Below are positions 35,104 to 43,582 of a stretch of DNA of 64,000 nucleotides, one piece after another (the stretch's first letter is position 1; every line of letters starts with the position of its first letter). Origin of the DNA: a bacterium (GTDB taxonomy: Bacteria > Oederibacteriota > CAKKQC01). Made by a program: the position numbers and the translations under genes. The stretch spans positions 153,660 to 217,659 of the forward strand of contig CAKKQC010000040.1 in assembly GCA_919901855.1 (NCBI GenBank), written 5' to 3'. Under the pieces are notes generated by a model. The model searched no databases. It worked only from the letters and a program-made list of their open reading frames with translations, and was not told where the DNA came from.

Positions 35104-36513
35104 GTGACAGGCCCCCGGCAGCGCGCCGAATCCGCGGGACCCGCGGGCGGCACACGTCACCCCTCCCTCGAAGGCCTCCATGGAACGGTCGGAGTGCCCG
35201 GGACGAAGTCCGGATTCTGGCGGCAATGGCGCGCCTTCGTCGGCCCGGCTCTCCTGGTCAGCGTGGGCTACATGGACCCCGGCAACTGGGGCACCGACCT
35301 GCAGGCGGGTGCCAGGTACAAGTACGGACTCCTGTGGGTGGTCGCGCTCGCTAGCACCATGGCCATCTTCCTCCAGGTGATGTCCGCCCGGCTCGGCATC
35401 GTCACGGGGAGGGACCTGGCCCAGTGCTGTCATGACTGGTATCCGCGCTGGACCCGGTGGCCCAACTGGCTCCTGTGCGAGTTCGCGATCTGCGCGACCG
35501 ATCTGGCCGAGGTGCTGGGGAGCGCGGTCGCCATCAACCTGCTTTTCCACATCCCCCTCTTCTGGGCGGTCCTTATCACGGGGCTGGACGTGCTCGTCAT
35601 TCTCGCGTTGCAGGGGTACGGCATGCGGATGATCGAGAGCGTGGTGCTGGTGCTGGTCGCGACGATATGCGGGTGCTACTTCATCGAGCTCTTCGTCATT
35701 CCCCAGACGCGCCCCGATGCGGTCGAGATGGCCCGGGCCCTGGCCCATCCGCGCCTGTGGGAAGCGGGGATGCTCTACACGGCCATCGGGATCATCGGGG
35801 CCACGGTCATGCCGCATAATCTCTACCTGCACTCGGCCCTCGTCCAGAGCCGCAGGTTGCAGGGGGACGAGGATTCCGTCCGGCAGGCCATCCGGTTCAA
35901 CACCATCGATACGACCATCGCCCTCGTGGTCGCCTTCCTGATAAACGCGGCCATCCTGGTGCTGGCCGCGACCGTGTTCTTCGGTCGAGAGTCCGTCGTG
36001 ATCGCGGGTGGCGCGGTGGTCCGGTTCGAGGCCGACAGCGACTGGATCAGGATCGCGTACCTGACGCTCGCCCCCCTGCTCGGGACGGCGGCGGCCAGCA
36101 TCCTGTTCGCGGTCGCGCTGCTCGCGAGCGGCCAGAGCAGCACGATCACGGGGACCCTGGCCGGGCAGGTCGTGATGGAGGGCTTCATGGAGTGGAGACT
36201 CCGGCCGTGGGTGCGCCGGCTGGTCACGCGCCTCCTTGCGATCGTGCCCGCGATCTTCGTGGTCGGCATTCGGGGGGAGGGCAGCGTCACGGACCTGCTG
36301 ACGCTGAGCCAGGTGATTCTGGCCCTCCAGTTGCCGTTCGCCGTGTTCCCCCTGCTTCACTTCACCAGTTCGGGCCGGCGAATGGGCGTCTGGAAGAACG
36401 GATGGATATTGCTGGCGGCCGGGTGGGCGAGCGCTCTGCTGATCGCGACCATGGATGTGGTCGGACTTCCGGGCCTCTTGAGCGCCGCCTGGCAAATCGT
36501 GACCGGGCCCTGA
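35104..36513 (+). CDS. Nramp-family divalent metal ion transporter
   Basis: A 469-residue membrane protein with about 11 hydrophobic segments. It carries the Nramp metal-binding signatures DPGNWGTD in the first membrane helix and MPHN in the sixth, and the family word ARLGIVTGRDLAQ. It should take up Mn2+ or Fe2+ with protons across the inner membrane. The GTG start at 35104 is preferred over internal starts because the cytoplasmic segment SLEGLHGTVGVP before the first helix resembles N-termini of related Nramp proteins; there is little Shine-Dalgarno sequence. The uspA-like gene follows 29 bases later, probably in one operon. I call the family with confidence but not the mntH subfamily. Confidence 0.92.
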   Translation: MTGPRQRAESAGPAGGTRHPSLEGLHGTVGVPGTKSGFWRQWRAFVGPALLVSVGYMDPGNWGTDLQAGARYKYGLLWVVALASTMAIFLQVMSARLGIVTGRDLAQCCHDWYPRWTRWPNWLLCEFAICATDLAEVLGSAVAINLLFHIPLFWAVLITGLDVLVILALQGYGMRMIESVVLVLVATICGCYFIELFVIPQTRPDAVEMARALAHPRLWEAGMLYTAIGIIGATVMPHNLYLHSALVQSRRLQGDEDSVRQAIRFNTIDTTIALVVAFLINAAILVLAATVFFGRESVVIAGGAVVRFEADSDWIRIAYLTLAPLLGTAAASILFAVALLASGQSSTITGTLAGQVVMEGFMEWRLRPWVRRLVTRLLAIVPAIFVVGIRGEGSVTDLLTLSQVILALQLPFAVFPLLHFTSSGRRMGVWKNGWILLAAGWASALLIATMDVVGLPGLLSAAWQIVTGP

Positions 36514-36542
36514 TGGTGGGGCTCCGGGGGAGAGGACAAGGC

Positions 36543-36959
36543 ATGTACGGGAACATCCTGGTGACGCTGGACTGCACGCCGACTGATCGGGCGATAATCC
36601 GTCACGTGAAGAGACTGGGGAGGCGAATGCGCAGCCGGTTCGTCCTCATGCACGTGGCGGACGGGTGGGCGGCGCGGGCCTTCGGGGCCAACGCGGTCAG
36701 TGCCGAGATCAGGCGGGACACGGCCTATCTGTCGCGGGTGCGCGCCGAGTTCCGGTCCGCGGGGCTCAGGGCCGAGACGATCCTCGCCTACGGCGATCCG
36801 GCGGACGAGATCGTGAAATGGGTAAAGGGCCACCGTTGCGACCTCGTCGCGATGAGCACGCACGGGCACGAGTTCATTGCGGACCTCGTGCTCGGCTCCA
36901 CCGCGAACCAGGTGCGCCACCGCATCAGCGTGCCGCTGCTGCTCCTCCTGGGGCGCTGA
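36543..36959 (+). CDS. Universal stress protein, UspA family
   Basis: 138 residues. It begins MYGNILVTLD, the usual first strand of the Usp fold, and has the core AYGDPADEIVKWVKGHRCDLVAMSTHGH followed by the ATP-binding-type loop GSTANQVRHRISVPLLL. ATG 36543 is preceded by AGAGGA at 36531-36536 with good spacing. It lies 29 bases behind the Nramp gene. Pairing of Nramp transporters with Usp proteins, or fusion of the two, is known in several bacteria, so a role in metal or stress sensing for the transporter is a reasonable inference. Confidence 0.9.
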   Translation: MYGNILVTLDCTPTDRAIIRHVKRLGRRMRSRFVLMHVADGWAARAFGANAVSAEIRRDTAYLSRVRAEFRSAGLRAETILAYGDPADEIVKWVKGHRCDLVAMSTHGHEFIADLVLGSTANQVRHRISVPLLLLLGR

Positions 36960-37028
36960 ATCCCGCCGAGCGGGGGAACGCGATCGGGCCGTATGGGCGT
37001 CCGGGGGTGTCGAATCCGGGTTGAAATA

Positions 37029-37068
37029 TGTCAGAAACTGCCACTTTCGACTGACAGTTGTCACTTTC
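37029..37068 (+). promoter_or_regulatory. Interleaved inverted and direct repeats upstream of sigma-like gene
   Basis: TGTCAG (37029-37034) is the exact inverse of CTGACA (37051-37056). TGACA-GT-TGTCA forms a dyad at 37052-37063. A 10-bp direct repeat TG(C/T)CACTTTC occurs at 37039-37048 and 37059-37068, exactly 20 bp (two helical turns) apart. The block lies 38-77 bp upstream of the sigma-54-like site, where enhancer-binding proteins often bind. It is also less GC-rich than its surroundings. Confidence 0.45.
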
Positions 37069-37105
37069 CCTTCGGTTATTCCATTGCCCTGTCATGAACC
37101 CGTCT

Positions 37106-37121
37106 TGGCATGGAGCATGCA
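37106..37121 (+). promoter_or_regulatory. Candidate sigma-54 (-24/-12) promoter
   Basis: TGGCATG, four bases, then ATGCA. The invariant GG (37107-37108) and GC (37119-37120) are spaced by exactly 12 nt as in the RpoN consensus TGGCAC-N5-TTGC. Two consensus positions differ. The predicted start of transcription, near 37132, would give a leader of about 13 nt containing the GGAAGA ribosome-binding site (37135-37140) of the next gene. Confidence 0.45.
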
Positions 37122-37144
37122 CTTCTTGTTATGTGGAAGACAAG

Positions 37145-37477
37145 ATGGGACCTGAACCGATCGACGCGTATCTGAGTTCTGTCCGGGAGATTCCGGAACT
37201 GGCACCGGATGATGCCCGGTCGCTGGGCTGGCTGTCATGGTCGGGCGACTGGGCTGCCCGCCAGGAGCTCATCGAGAGGCATCTCTGGCTCGTGGTCGAA
37301 ATGGCCGAGCGTTTGCGCCCTGGAGGCTCTGCACAGGCGGACTTGATCGTGGATGGGAATGTCGCGTTGGTACGGGCGGCCGAAGTCTACCGTCCCTGGC
37401 AGGACGGCGAGTTCGGCGCCTACGCGGAGGAGTATCTCCTTCGCGAGATTGGAAAGGAGGTGCTCCCGGCGGCCTGA
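37145..37477 (+). CDS. Sigma-70-like protein limited to regions 1.2 and 2
   Basis: 110 residues. IDAYLSSVREIPELAPDDA (6-24) matches region 1.2 of primary-type sigma factors. RQELIERHLWLVVEMAERL (39-57) matches region 2.1. DLIVDGNVALVRAAEVY (66-82) matches the core-binding region 2.2. EFGAYAEEYLLREI (89-102) matches regions 2.3/2.4. Then it stops: there are no regions 3 or 4. In the -10 melting segment F90 and Y93 are kept, but the usual Trp-Trp pair is Glu-Tyr. GGAAGA lies 4 bases before ATG 37145. The other two frames after the stop show no region 3/4, so it is not a simple frameshift. It may bind RNA polymerase core and compete with, or modulate, other sigma factors. It could also be a decaying fragment. 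Confidence 0.7.
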   Translation: MGPEPIDAYLSSVREIPELAPDDARSLGWLSWSGDWAARQELIERHLWLVVEMAERLRPGGSAQADLIVDGNVALVRAAEVYRPWQDGEFGAYAEEYLLREIGKEVLPAA

Positions 37478-37610
37478 CAAACGAGAATCCGGGGGGAAGG
37501 CGGCGGCGGAACTGGCACAAGCCCTCCCTAAAGGCAGTTCGGCTCCAAGATCGAGCCGTCCGCCTCTCCCTCCGGGTCTTCGTCAGGTTGAAAAGGGAGC
37601 TTGGCTCGCA

Positions 37611-39626
37611 ATGAGCACAGCACACGGGGGCCGGCCCCGCGCCATCCTGGCGCTGGCGGCCGGCCTCCTCATCTCTCCGCTCCTCGCCGGGGCCGGCCAG
37701 ACGGCGTCTGCGCCGCAGGCGCCGGCGGGAGTCGCCGCGTCCACACGCGCCGGGTTCGTGCTGGTGACGTGGAATCCGGCGGCGCAGCCCGACGAGGTCG
37801 AGGGGTACCACGTGTACCGGTCGATGTCGGCGGGCGGGCCGTACGCGCTCGTGGCGACCGCTCCGTGCCTGCCGGCCTGCGAGTACCGGGACGCTACGGT
37901 CCCGAACGGCACCCGGTGCTTCTTCGTCGTCCGCGTCTTCGGCCGGGACGGCAAGGAGGGGCCGTCGTCGGCGGAGGTCAACGCCGTCGGAGACACCGTG
38001 GCGCCGAGCGCGTCCCTGCGCCTGCCCGGGCCGAGCCCCCGATTCAGCGGACGCGGGCCGGCGGACATCGCGGGCCCCGCGGTCGATGCGGGGTCGGGGG
38101 TGGCGACCGTGCGAGTGGCCCTCCGGCGCAACGATACGGGGGAGTGGTGGGGCGGGAGCCGCTGGGAATCCGGCGCGAAGCCCGTCTACCTGCCTGCCGT
38201 CCTCTCGGGCAAGGGACCGGCGGTGAAGTGGTCCTTCGACACGTCGAAGGTGGAGTGGTCGCAGGGCACCGCCTATGCGGTCCGGATCGCCGTACGCGAC
38301 CTGGCGGGATTCGAGCTGGACCCCTCGGACTCGGCCTCCCTGTTCGTCGACGCTCCCGCGATCCTGACCGCGAGCGTCGCCGCCGCTCCGGGGGTCGTGA
38401 CGGCGGGGCAGATTGTCCACGTGACGCTGCTGGTGGCGAATACGGGCGGGAGCGAGGCGTCCGCTGTGACGCCGGACGCGCCCGTCGCCACCGGAAGCGC
38501 CGGGGCCTCGATGCTCTCGGCGCCGGCCGCGGGTCCGGTGCGCTCGCTGGCCCCCGGGGAATTCGCCACGTTCTCGTGGACGTTCTCCGCGTCGGGGTCC
38601 GGCGCGATCGTCTTCCGGTCGGGATGCCGGGGCGTCGACGCGCCGAGCGGCGGGCCGGCGACCGTCGTGCCCGGTGTCTCGAACGACATCATGGTGCGCC
38701 TGCCGGCGCGGCTCGATGTGGCCGTCACGCCGTTCCCGGCGAACGTGCGGCAGGGCATGGCGATGTCGGTCCGGATGCGGATCACGAACGCGGGCCAGGC
38801 GGACTGCCAGGTGACCACGATCTCGCTGGGGGCGGGGTCGCGCGGGCTCATCGGGACGCTGCGGGGGCCCGATCCCCAGCCGCCGTTCCGGCTCAAGGGC
38901 GGCGAGAGCCGCGAGGTGGCCTGGACGGCTTCGGCGACCGGCGCGGGTGCCGTCGCGTTCACGGGCGTGGTGTCGGGATTCGACGAGAGTTCGGGCGAAA
39001 TCGTGGACTCCGCCCCGGCCGTCTCGACTCCCGTAGGCGTGGCTTCGGCGCCCGCGACCCTCCAGCTTGCGGCGAACGCCGAGAGTGCGGTGACCGGGAC
39101 CGCCGTGGGGATCACGGCGACGGTGCGGGACATCCAGGGGATCCCGGTGCCGGGGGTCCGCGTGGCCTTCGGGATACTGGCGGGGCGGGGCCGGGTGGAT
39201 CCGCCGTTCGCGATCTCGGACGAGCACGGGGTGGCGGAGGGGAAGATCACGATGGGCACGGACCCGGGTATGGTCACCGTCGAGAGCCAGGCGGGGGCGG
39301 TCCTGTCGTCCCTGTCGGTCGAGAGCATCCTGCCCGGCGGCGTCGCCCAGATCCTGTCGCGCAGCTTCATCGATCCGTCCCGCGGAGAGAAGGTCGATGT
39401 GAAGGTGCACCTGCCCCGGGCGGTCCGGGTGCGGGTACGCGTGTTCAACATGAGTGGCGAGCTGATCACGACCCTGGCCGACCGCGATGCCTCGGCGGGG
39501 GACGCGACCTTCGCGTGGGACGGTCGGGGCGCGGCCGGCGGGCCGGTGGCGAACGGCGTCTACTTCATCTCGCTCCAGGCCGGGTCGGATCTTCAGAGCC
39601 GGCGCATCAGCGTGCTGAAGCGATGA
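37611..39626 (+). CDS. Secreted FN3/CARDB protein with FlgD-like C-terminal domain
   Basis: 671 residues from ATG 37611, preceded by GGGAG. The signal peptide (ILALAAGLLISPLLAGAG) ends near residue 30. An FN3 domain with GYHVYRSMSAGGPY covers about 38-125. A second beta domain with a (T/S)-x-D-x-AGSGV-type segment covers about 125-245. Two CARDB-like domains follow (about 247-480), then a Big_1-like Ig domain (about 480-575) and a FlgD-like tail (about 580-671; VRVFNMSGELITTL, WDGRG, NGVYFISLQAG). The tail is clearly of the same type as those of the two large proteins upstream. No enzyme motif is seen. A surface-exposed structural or binding role is inferred. It lies 133 bases after the sigma-like gene, on the same strand. 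Confidence 0.88.
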   Translation: MSTAHGGRPRAILALAAGLLISPLLAGAGQTASAPQAPAGVAASTRAGFVLVTWNPAAQPDEVEGYHVYRSMSAGGPYALVATAPCLPACEYRDATVPNGTRCFFVVRVFGRDGKEGPSSAEVNAVGDTVAPSASLRLPGPSPRFSGRGPADIAGPAVDAGSGVATVRVALRRNDTGEWWGGSRWESGAKPVYLPAVLSGKGPAVKWSFDTSKVEWSQGTAYAVRIAVRDLAGFELDPSDSASLFVDAPAILTASVAAAPGVVTAGQIVHVTLLVANTGGSEASAVTPDAPVATGSAGASMLSAPAAGPVRSLAPGEFATFSWTFSASGSGAIVFRSGCRGVDAPSGGPATVVPGVSNDIMVRLPARLDVAVTPFPANVRQGMAMSVRMRITNAGQADCQVTTISLGAGSRGLIGTLRGPDPQPPFRLKGGESREVAWTASATGAGAVAFTGVVSGFDESSGEIVDSAPAVSTPVGVASAPATLQLAANAESAVTGTAVGITATVRDIQGIPVPGVRVAFGILAGRGRVDPPFAISDEHGVAEGKITMGTDPGMVTVESQAGAVLSSLSVESILPGGVAQILSRSFIDPSRGEKVDVKVHLPRAVRVRVRVFNMSGELITTLADRDASAGDATFAWDGRGAAGGPVANGVYFISLQAGSDLQSRRISVLKR

Positions 39627-39924
39627 ATGCCCAGAGGGCCGACACCGCGGGATCGAGATCGGGGCCGCCGGGTGGCGGCGAGGGGAGGTGGATCATGGCA
39701 CCAACGAGCCTGGTCGAACTGCCGGATGTGCTGACTACCGGCTGCGACGAGGGGGTCGAGTTCGTGTTCCTCGAAGGGGATGGGGACACGAAGGAGGAGA
39801 CCCGGAACGACGACGGGGGAAGGATTGCGGGGCAAGGGGAAGGGATGCTAAGATAGCGAACCTTGACCAGACGACTTGACAGTCCGCCAAGTTGCGAACC
39901 TGCCCGGTAGGCTGAGGTATTCCG
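39627..39924. other. Intergenic region before the trp operon
   Basis: 298 bases. An ORF of 77 codons (ATG 39623 to 39856) overlaps the upstream stop as ATGA, but its product (Gly/Asp/Glu-rich, no known motif) is not convincing. A possible promoter is TTGCGG (39825-39830), 18 bp, extended TGC-TAAGAT (39849-39854). Downstream of it GCGAACCT occurs twice as a direct repeat (39856-39863 and 39894-39901), and ACTTG/CAAGT (39874-39878, 39888-39892) can pair. No run of Trp codons is visible, so there is no sign of a classical trp leader peptide. Confidence 0.35.
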
Positions 39925-40935
39925 TTGATCCAGGAAGCCATCCGTATCCTCGTCGAAGGCAAGCCCCTGACCGCGGCCCAGTCCGAGGCCGCCATGGGGG
40001 AGATCATGGATGGGACCGTCACACCCGCCCAGATCGCAGGGCTGGCGGTGGCGTTGCGAATGCGGGGGGAGACCGTCGACGAGGTGGCCGGTTTCGCCCG
40101 GGCGATGCGCCGGCGGGCGGCAAAGATAGCTGCCCCGAAGGGCGTGATCGCCGACACGTGCGGCACCGGCGGGGACGGAATGCACACGCTCAACATCTCC
40201 ACCGCGGCCGCCCTGGTGGCGGCCGGGGCCGGGGTGACCATGGCGAAGCACGGCAACCGCGCCATGTCGAGCCGTTGCGGGAGCGCGGACGTGCTGGGCG
40301 CGCTCGGGGTCAAGGTCGACGCGGACCCGTCCGCGGTCGAGCGTTGCCTGCTCGAGGCGGGCGTCGCCTTCTGCTTCGCCCAGGTGTTCCATCCCGCGAT
40401 GAAGCACGCCGGCCCCCCGCGCCGCGAGCTGGGGGTCCGCACGATATTCAACCTGCTGGGGCCGCTCACGAACCCGGCCGGGGCGTCGGCCCAGCTTATC
40501 GGCGTCGCGGCCGGGGAACTGCTCGCGCTCGAGGCGGGCGCCCTCGCCGCGCTCGGCACCGGCCATTCGCTCGTCGTGCACGGGCGGGACGGCATCGACG
40601 AGCTGACGACCACCGCGCCGACCAAGGCGATCGAGGTGCGAGGTCATCGCGTCGTGCGCCGGCTGACGCTGGATGCCCGCGTGTTCGGTTTCCGCCGCGT
40701 CAGGATCAGCGATCTCGCGGGGGGATCCCCGGAGGAGAACGCGGCCGCCATCACGGGGGTTCTCGAGGGGCAGAAGGGCGCCTTCCGGGATGTGACCATC
40801 TATAACGCGGGTTTCGTATGCTGGCTCGCGGGGCTGGCTCGCACCCCCAGGCTCGGGATGGAAGCCGCCAGGAAATCGATCGATGCGGGGGCTGCCAGGG
40901 CCAAGCTCCGGCAGCTTCAGGAGGCGACGCGATGA
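39925..40935 (+). CDS. trpD: Anthranilate phosphoribosyltransferase
   Basis: 336 residues; transfers the phosphoribosyl group of PRPP to anthranilate, the second step of tryptophan synthesis in the cytoplasm. The glycine-rich PRPP loop GTGGDG (80-85), KHGNR (108-112), the anthranilate-site segment FHPAMKHAGPPRRELGVRT and the metal-binding Asp-Glu pair (225-226, in DGIDELT) are all present. The TTG start at 39925 gives MIQEAIRILVEGKPL, which matches the usual N-terminus, and GAGG lies 7 bases before it. There is no TrpG fusion. It is the first gene of the trp cluster and overlaps trpC by ATGA. Confidence 0.96.
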   Translation: MIQEAIRILVEGKPLTAAQSEAAMGEIMDGTVTPAQIAGLAVALRMRGETVDEVAGFARAMRRRAAKIAAPKGVIADTCGTGGDGMHTLNISTAAALVAAGAGVTMAKHGNRAMSSRCGSADVLGALGVKVDADPSAVERCLLEAGVAFCFAQVFHPAMKHAGPPRRELGVRTIFNLLGPLTNPAGASAQLIGVAAGELLALEAGALAALGTGHSLVVHGRDGIDELTTTAPTKAIEVRGHRVVRRLTLDARVFGFRRVRISDLAGGSPEENAAAITGVLEGQKGAFRDVTIYNAGFVCWLAGLARTPRLGMEAARKSIDAGAARAKLRQLQEATR

Positions 40936-41726
40936 AACAGTCATCGATGCTCAAACGGATCCTGTCGGTGAAGCGCGGCGAGGTGGCTCGGGCGAAGAAG
41001 GGCATGCCCCAGGGCGGGGTGGTGGAGGCGCTGGCCAGCGCTCCGCCGACCCGGGCCTTTCGCGAGGCGATCCTGCGCCGCCGCCCCTACGAGATCCATA
41101 TCATCGGCGAGATCAAGAAGGCGTCCCCCTCGAAAGGCGTTTTCCGGGCGAAGGTGGACATCGCCGGGACGGCGCGGGAGTTCGAGGATGCCGGGGTCTC
41201 CGCCTTGTCCGTCCTGACCGACGAGAAGTTCTTCCAGGGATCGCTCGAGAACCTCCGGCTCGTCAAGGGCGCATCCAGCCTGCCCGTCCTGCGCAAGGAC
41301 TTCATCGTCGACGAGTACCAGCTTTACCAATCCCGGCTTTCGGGGGCGGACGCGGTCCTCCTGATCGTCCGGCTCCTGCCCCAGCGCAAACTCAAGGAGT
41401 TCGTGACCCTCGCGCGCAATCTTTCGCTCGGGGCGCTCGTCGAGGTGCACACGTCAGCCGAGCTCAAGCGCGCGCTGGACGCGGGCGCGGACATGATCGG
41501 CGTGAACACGCGGGACCTCTCCACCTTCAAGACCGACTTCGCGGTCGCGAAGGAGTTGCGCCCCAGGATCCCGCCGGACCGGGCGGCCGTCTGCGCTAGC
41601 GGGATCGACAGTCCGCGCCAGATTGAGGTCCTGCGGACCCTGCGTTACGACGCGGTGCTCATCGGGGAGGCCCTCATGCGCACGCGGAAGCCGGCCCAGT
41701 TCGTGCACGAGCTCCTGCACACCTAG
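40932..41726 (+). CDS. trpC: Indole-3-glycerol-phosphate synthase
   Basis: 264 residues, one TIM barrel; closes the indole ring from CdRP. Expected catalytic and binding residues are E60 and K62 (IIGEIKKASPSKG), K122 (LRKDFI), E171 (LVEVH) and N192 (IGVNTRDL). The usual ESG at the end of strand 7 reads A222-S223-G224, so the glutamate equivalent to E210 of the Sulfolobus enzyme is missing. AGGAGG (40919-40924) gives a strong ribosome-binding site, and the start overlaps the trpD stop as ATGA. It is monofunctional; trpF is separate. Function is very likely retained since general acid and base are in place. Confidence 0.95.
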   Translation: MKQSSMLKRILSVKRGEVARAKKGMPQGGVVEALASAPPTRAFREAILRRRPYEIHIIGEIKKASPSKGVFRAKVDIAGTAREFEDAGVSALSVLTDEKFFQGSLENLRLVKGASSLPVLRKDFIVDEYQLYQSRLSGADAVLLIVRLLPQRKLKEFVTLARNLSLGALVEVHTSAELKRALDAGADMIGVNTRDLSTFKTDFAVAKELRPRIPPDRAAVCASGIDSPRQIEVLRTLRYDAVLIGEALMRTRKPAQFVHELLHT

Positions 41727-41762
41727 AGACGGCGTGGACGCCGGGAAGGTTCCGGTGACGGC

Positions 41763-42377
41763 ATGGTAAGGGTGAAGATCTGCGGAATCACGAACCGCGT
41801 CGACGCGTGGCGGGCCCTGGACGCCGGCGCGGACGCGCTTGGGTTCAACTTTCACCGTCCGAGCCCGCGGTACGTGACCCCGGCGGCGGCGCGGGCGATC
41901 GTGCGAAGCCTCCCGCCCCTCGTGGCGGCCGTGGGCGTCTGCGTGGGCGGAACGTCGCGCGATCTGCGGGCGTTGGCCGCCGGGAGCGGCGTGGGCGTGC
42001 TCCAGGTCCATCCACCATTCGCTTCGCGACTGGTGCCTGCCCTGCGGCCGTTCCCGGTGATCCAGGCCGTTCAGGTCCGAGTCCGGGCCGACCTGCGGGG
42101 CCTGCGGGGGTCGGGGGCCGCCCTCTTCCTGCTCGATGCCTACGACCCGGTTCTTTCGGGTGGCACCGGGCGCCGGCTGGATCCACGTGTCCTCGCCGGG
42201 GCCCGGCTGCCCGCGCCGTTCCTGCTGGCCGGGGGTCTCACGGCGGGGAACGTCGCCGCGGCGATCCGGCGCGTCCGCCCCTACGGGGTGGATGTCAGCA
42301 GCGGCGTGGAGCGCGCGCCCGGGCGCAAGGACCCCGGCAAGATGATCCGGTTCGTGCGGGCGGCCAAGTGCGCATGA
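41763..42377 (+). CDS. trpF: Phosphoribosylanthranilate isomerase
   Basis: 204 residues; converts phosphoribosylanthranilate to CdRP. The catalytic base C7 (VKICGIT) and acid D125 (FLLDAYDP) are present, with the phosphate-binding GGTG (133-136), LAGGL and VDVSSGVE. The VQLHG word of most family members is replaced by LQVHPP, a mild divergence. It starts 36 bases after trpC; the ATG at 41763 gives the usual short lead into strand 1. The stop overlaps the trpB start (ATGA). Confidence 0.94.
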   Translation: MVRVKICGITNRVDAWRALDAGADALGFNFHRPSPRYVTPAAARAIVRSLPPLVAAVGVCVGGTSRDLRALAAGSGVGVLQVHPPFASRLVPALRPFPVIQAVQVRVRADLRGLRGSGAALFLLDAYDPVLSGGTGRRLDPRVLAGARLPAPFLLAGGLTAGNVAAAIRRVRPYGVDVSSGVERAPGRKDPGKMIRFVRAAKCA

Positions 42378-43582
42378 CGCCCATTCGCCGCATAGGTCCC
42401 GGATGGTTCGGCGCCTTCGGGGGTCAGTTCGCGCCGGAGACTCTCCAGCCGGCCCTGCGGGCCCTGGCGCAGGCCTACGATACGGTCAAGCGGGACCCCG
42501 GTTTTCTCCGCGAGTTCCGGGAGGCGCTGCGGGTCCACGCGGGCCGGCCGTCCCTGCTGAGCCCCGCCAGCCGGCTATCCGCGGACCTCGGGCGCGGGAT
42601 ACGCGTCTTCCTCAAGCGCGAGGACCTCAACCACACGGGCTCGCACAAGATCAACAACACGCTCGGCCAGCTCATCCTGGCCCGGCGGATGGGGAAGCGC
42701 CGGGTGATTGCGGAGACCGGCGCGGGCCAGCACGGGGTCGCGACCGCGACCGCGGCCGCGCTTTACGGGGCGGAATGCGTGATCTACATGGGAGCGGAGG
42801 ACGTGCGGCGGCAGGCGCTCAACGTCTTCCGGATGGAACTCCTCGGCGCGCGCGTCGTGTCGGTCACGGCGGGGACCGCCACCCTCAAGGATGCCATCAA
42901 CGAGGCGTTCCGGGACTGGATCTCGCACGTGGACACGACGCACTACGTCTTCGGCACCGTGGCGGGGCCGCATCCGTTCCCGACCATGGTCCGCGACTTC
43001 CAGTCCGTGATCGGCCGCGAGGCCCGTGCTCAGATGCTCCACCAGGTGGGACGTCTCCCGACGCACGTGCTGGCATGCGTGGGTGGGGGGAGCAACGCCA
43101 TGGGGATATTCTCCGGCTTCCTCCGGGACCGCCGGGTGGCCCTGGTCGGCGTCGAGGCGGGAGGGCGCGGACGCGCTCCGGGCCGGCACGCGGCGACCCT
43201 GACGCGCGGCCGGCCCGGCATCCTGCACGGGAGCTTCTCCTATCTCCTGCAGGACCGCGAGGGCCAGGTCCAGCCGACGCACTCGATATCGGCCGGGCTG
43301 GATTACCCGGGCGTTGGTCCAGAGCACTCGTGGCTCAAAGCCTCGGGCCGGGCGCGGTACGTGAGCGCGACCGACACGGAGGCGCTCGAGGGGTTCCTCT
43401 GGCTCGCGCGGCGCGAGGGCATCATCCCGGCGCTCGAGCCGGCGCACGCGCTCGGGTATCTCCATAGCTGCGGGCGGCGGTTCCCGCCGGGGTCGCGGAT
43501 CGTCGTGAATCTCTCGGGGCGCGGGGACAAGGACGTGGCGGAGGTCCGGCGGCTCCTGTCGGGGCGGCGGAGCCGCCCGTGA
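42374..43582 (+). CDS. trpB: Tryptophan synthase beta chain
   Basis: 402 residues; joins indole and serine to make tryptophan with PLP. N-terminus [15 protein letters not shown], the PLP lysine K92 in [10 protein letters not shown], the phosphate-binding loop GGGSNAMG and the C-terminal [10 protein letters not shown] are all typical of the standard TrpB1 type that pairs with TrpA. Start: ATG 42374 overlapping the trpF stop; GTG 42368 is a possible two-codon extension. The 3' end carries a perfect hairpin directly before the trpA start. Confidence 0.96.
   Translation: MTPIRRIGPGWFGAFGGQFAPETLQPALRALAQAYDTVKRDPGFLREFREALRVHAGRPSLLSPASRLSADLGRGIRVFLKREDLNHTGSHKINNTLGQLILARRMGKRRVIAETGAGQHGVATATAAALYGAECVIYMGAEDVRRQALNVFRMELLGARVVSVTAGTATLKDAINEAFRDWISHVDTTHYVFGTVAGPHPFPTMVRDFQSVIGREARAQMLHQVGRLPTHVLACVGGGSNAMGIFSGFLRDRRVALVGVEAGGRGRAPGRHAATLTRGRPGILHGSFSYLLQDREGQVQPTHSISAGLDYPGVGPEHSWLKASGRARYVSATDTEALEGFLWLARREGIIPALEPAHALGYLHSCGRRFPPGSRIVVNLSGRGDKDVAEVRRLLSGRRSRP
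43562..43578 (+). promoter_or_regulatory. Perfect GC hairpin abutting the trpA start codon
   Basis: GGGCGGC (43562-43568), loop GGA, GCCGCCC (43572-43578), followed at once by the GTG start of trpA at 43579. A seven-pair all-GC stem here would hide the ribosome-binding region of trpA unless ribosomes translating trpB open it. This suggests strict translational coupling of the two subunits that form one enzyme complex. Confidence 0.45.

Noticed and set aside
36962-36974. CCCGC-CGA-GCGGG after the uspA-like gene as an intrinsic terminator
   Set aside because: A five-pair stem with no following T-run; common by chance in GC-rich DNA.
37478-37610. Frameshifted continuation of the sigma-like gene
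   Set aside because: Neither alternative frame over this stretch shows region 3 or 4 (no helix-turn-helix); they give Arg- and Pro-rich strings up to the signal peptide of the next gene.
39623-39856. A 77-codon ORF overlapping the end of the surface protein gene
   Set aside because: The ATGA overlap is suggestive but the product has no motif or compositional support; I described it only as part of the intergenic region.
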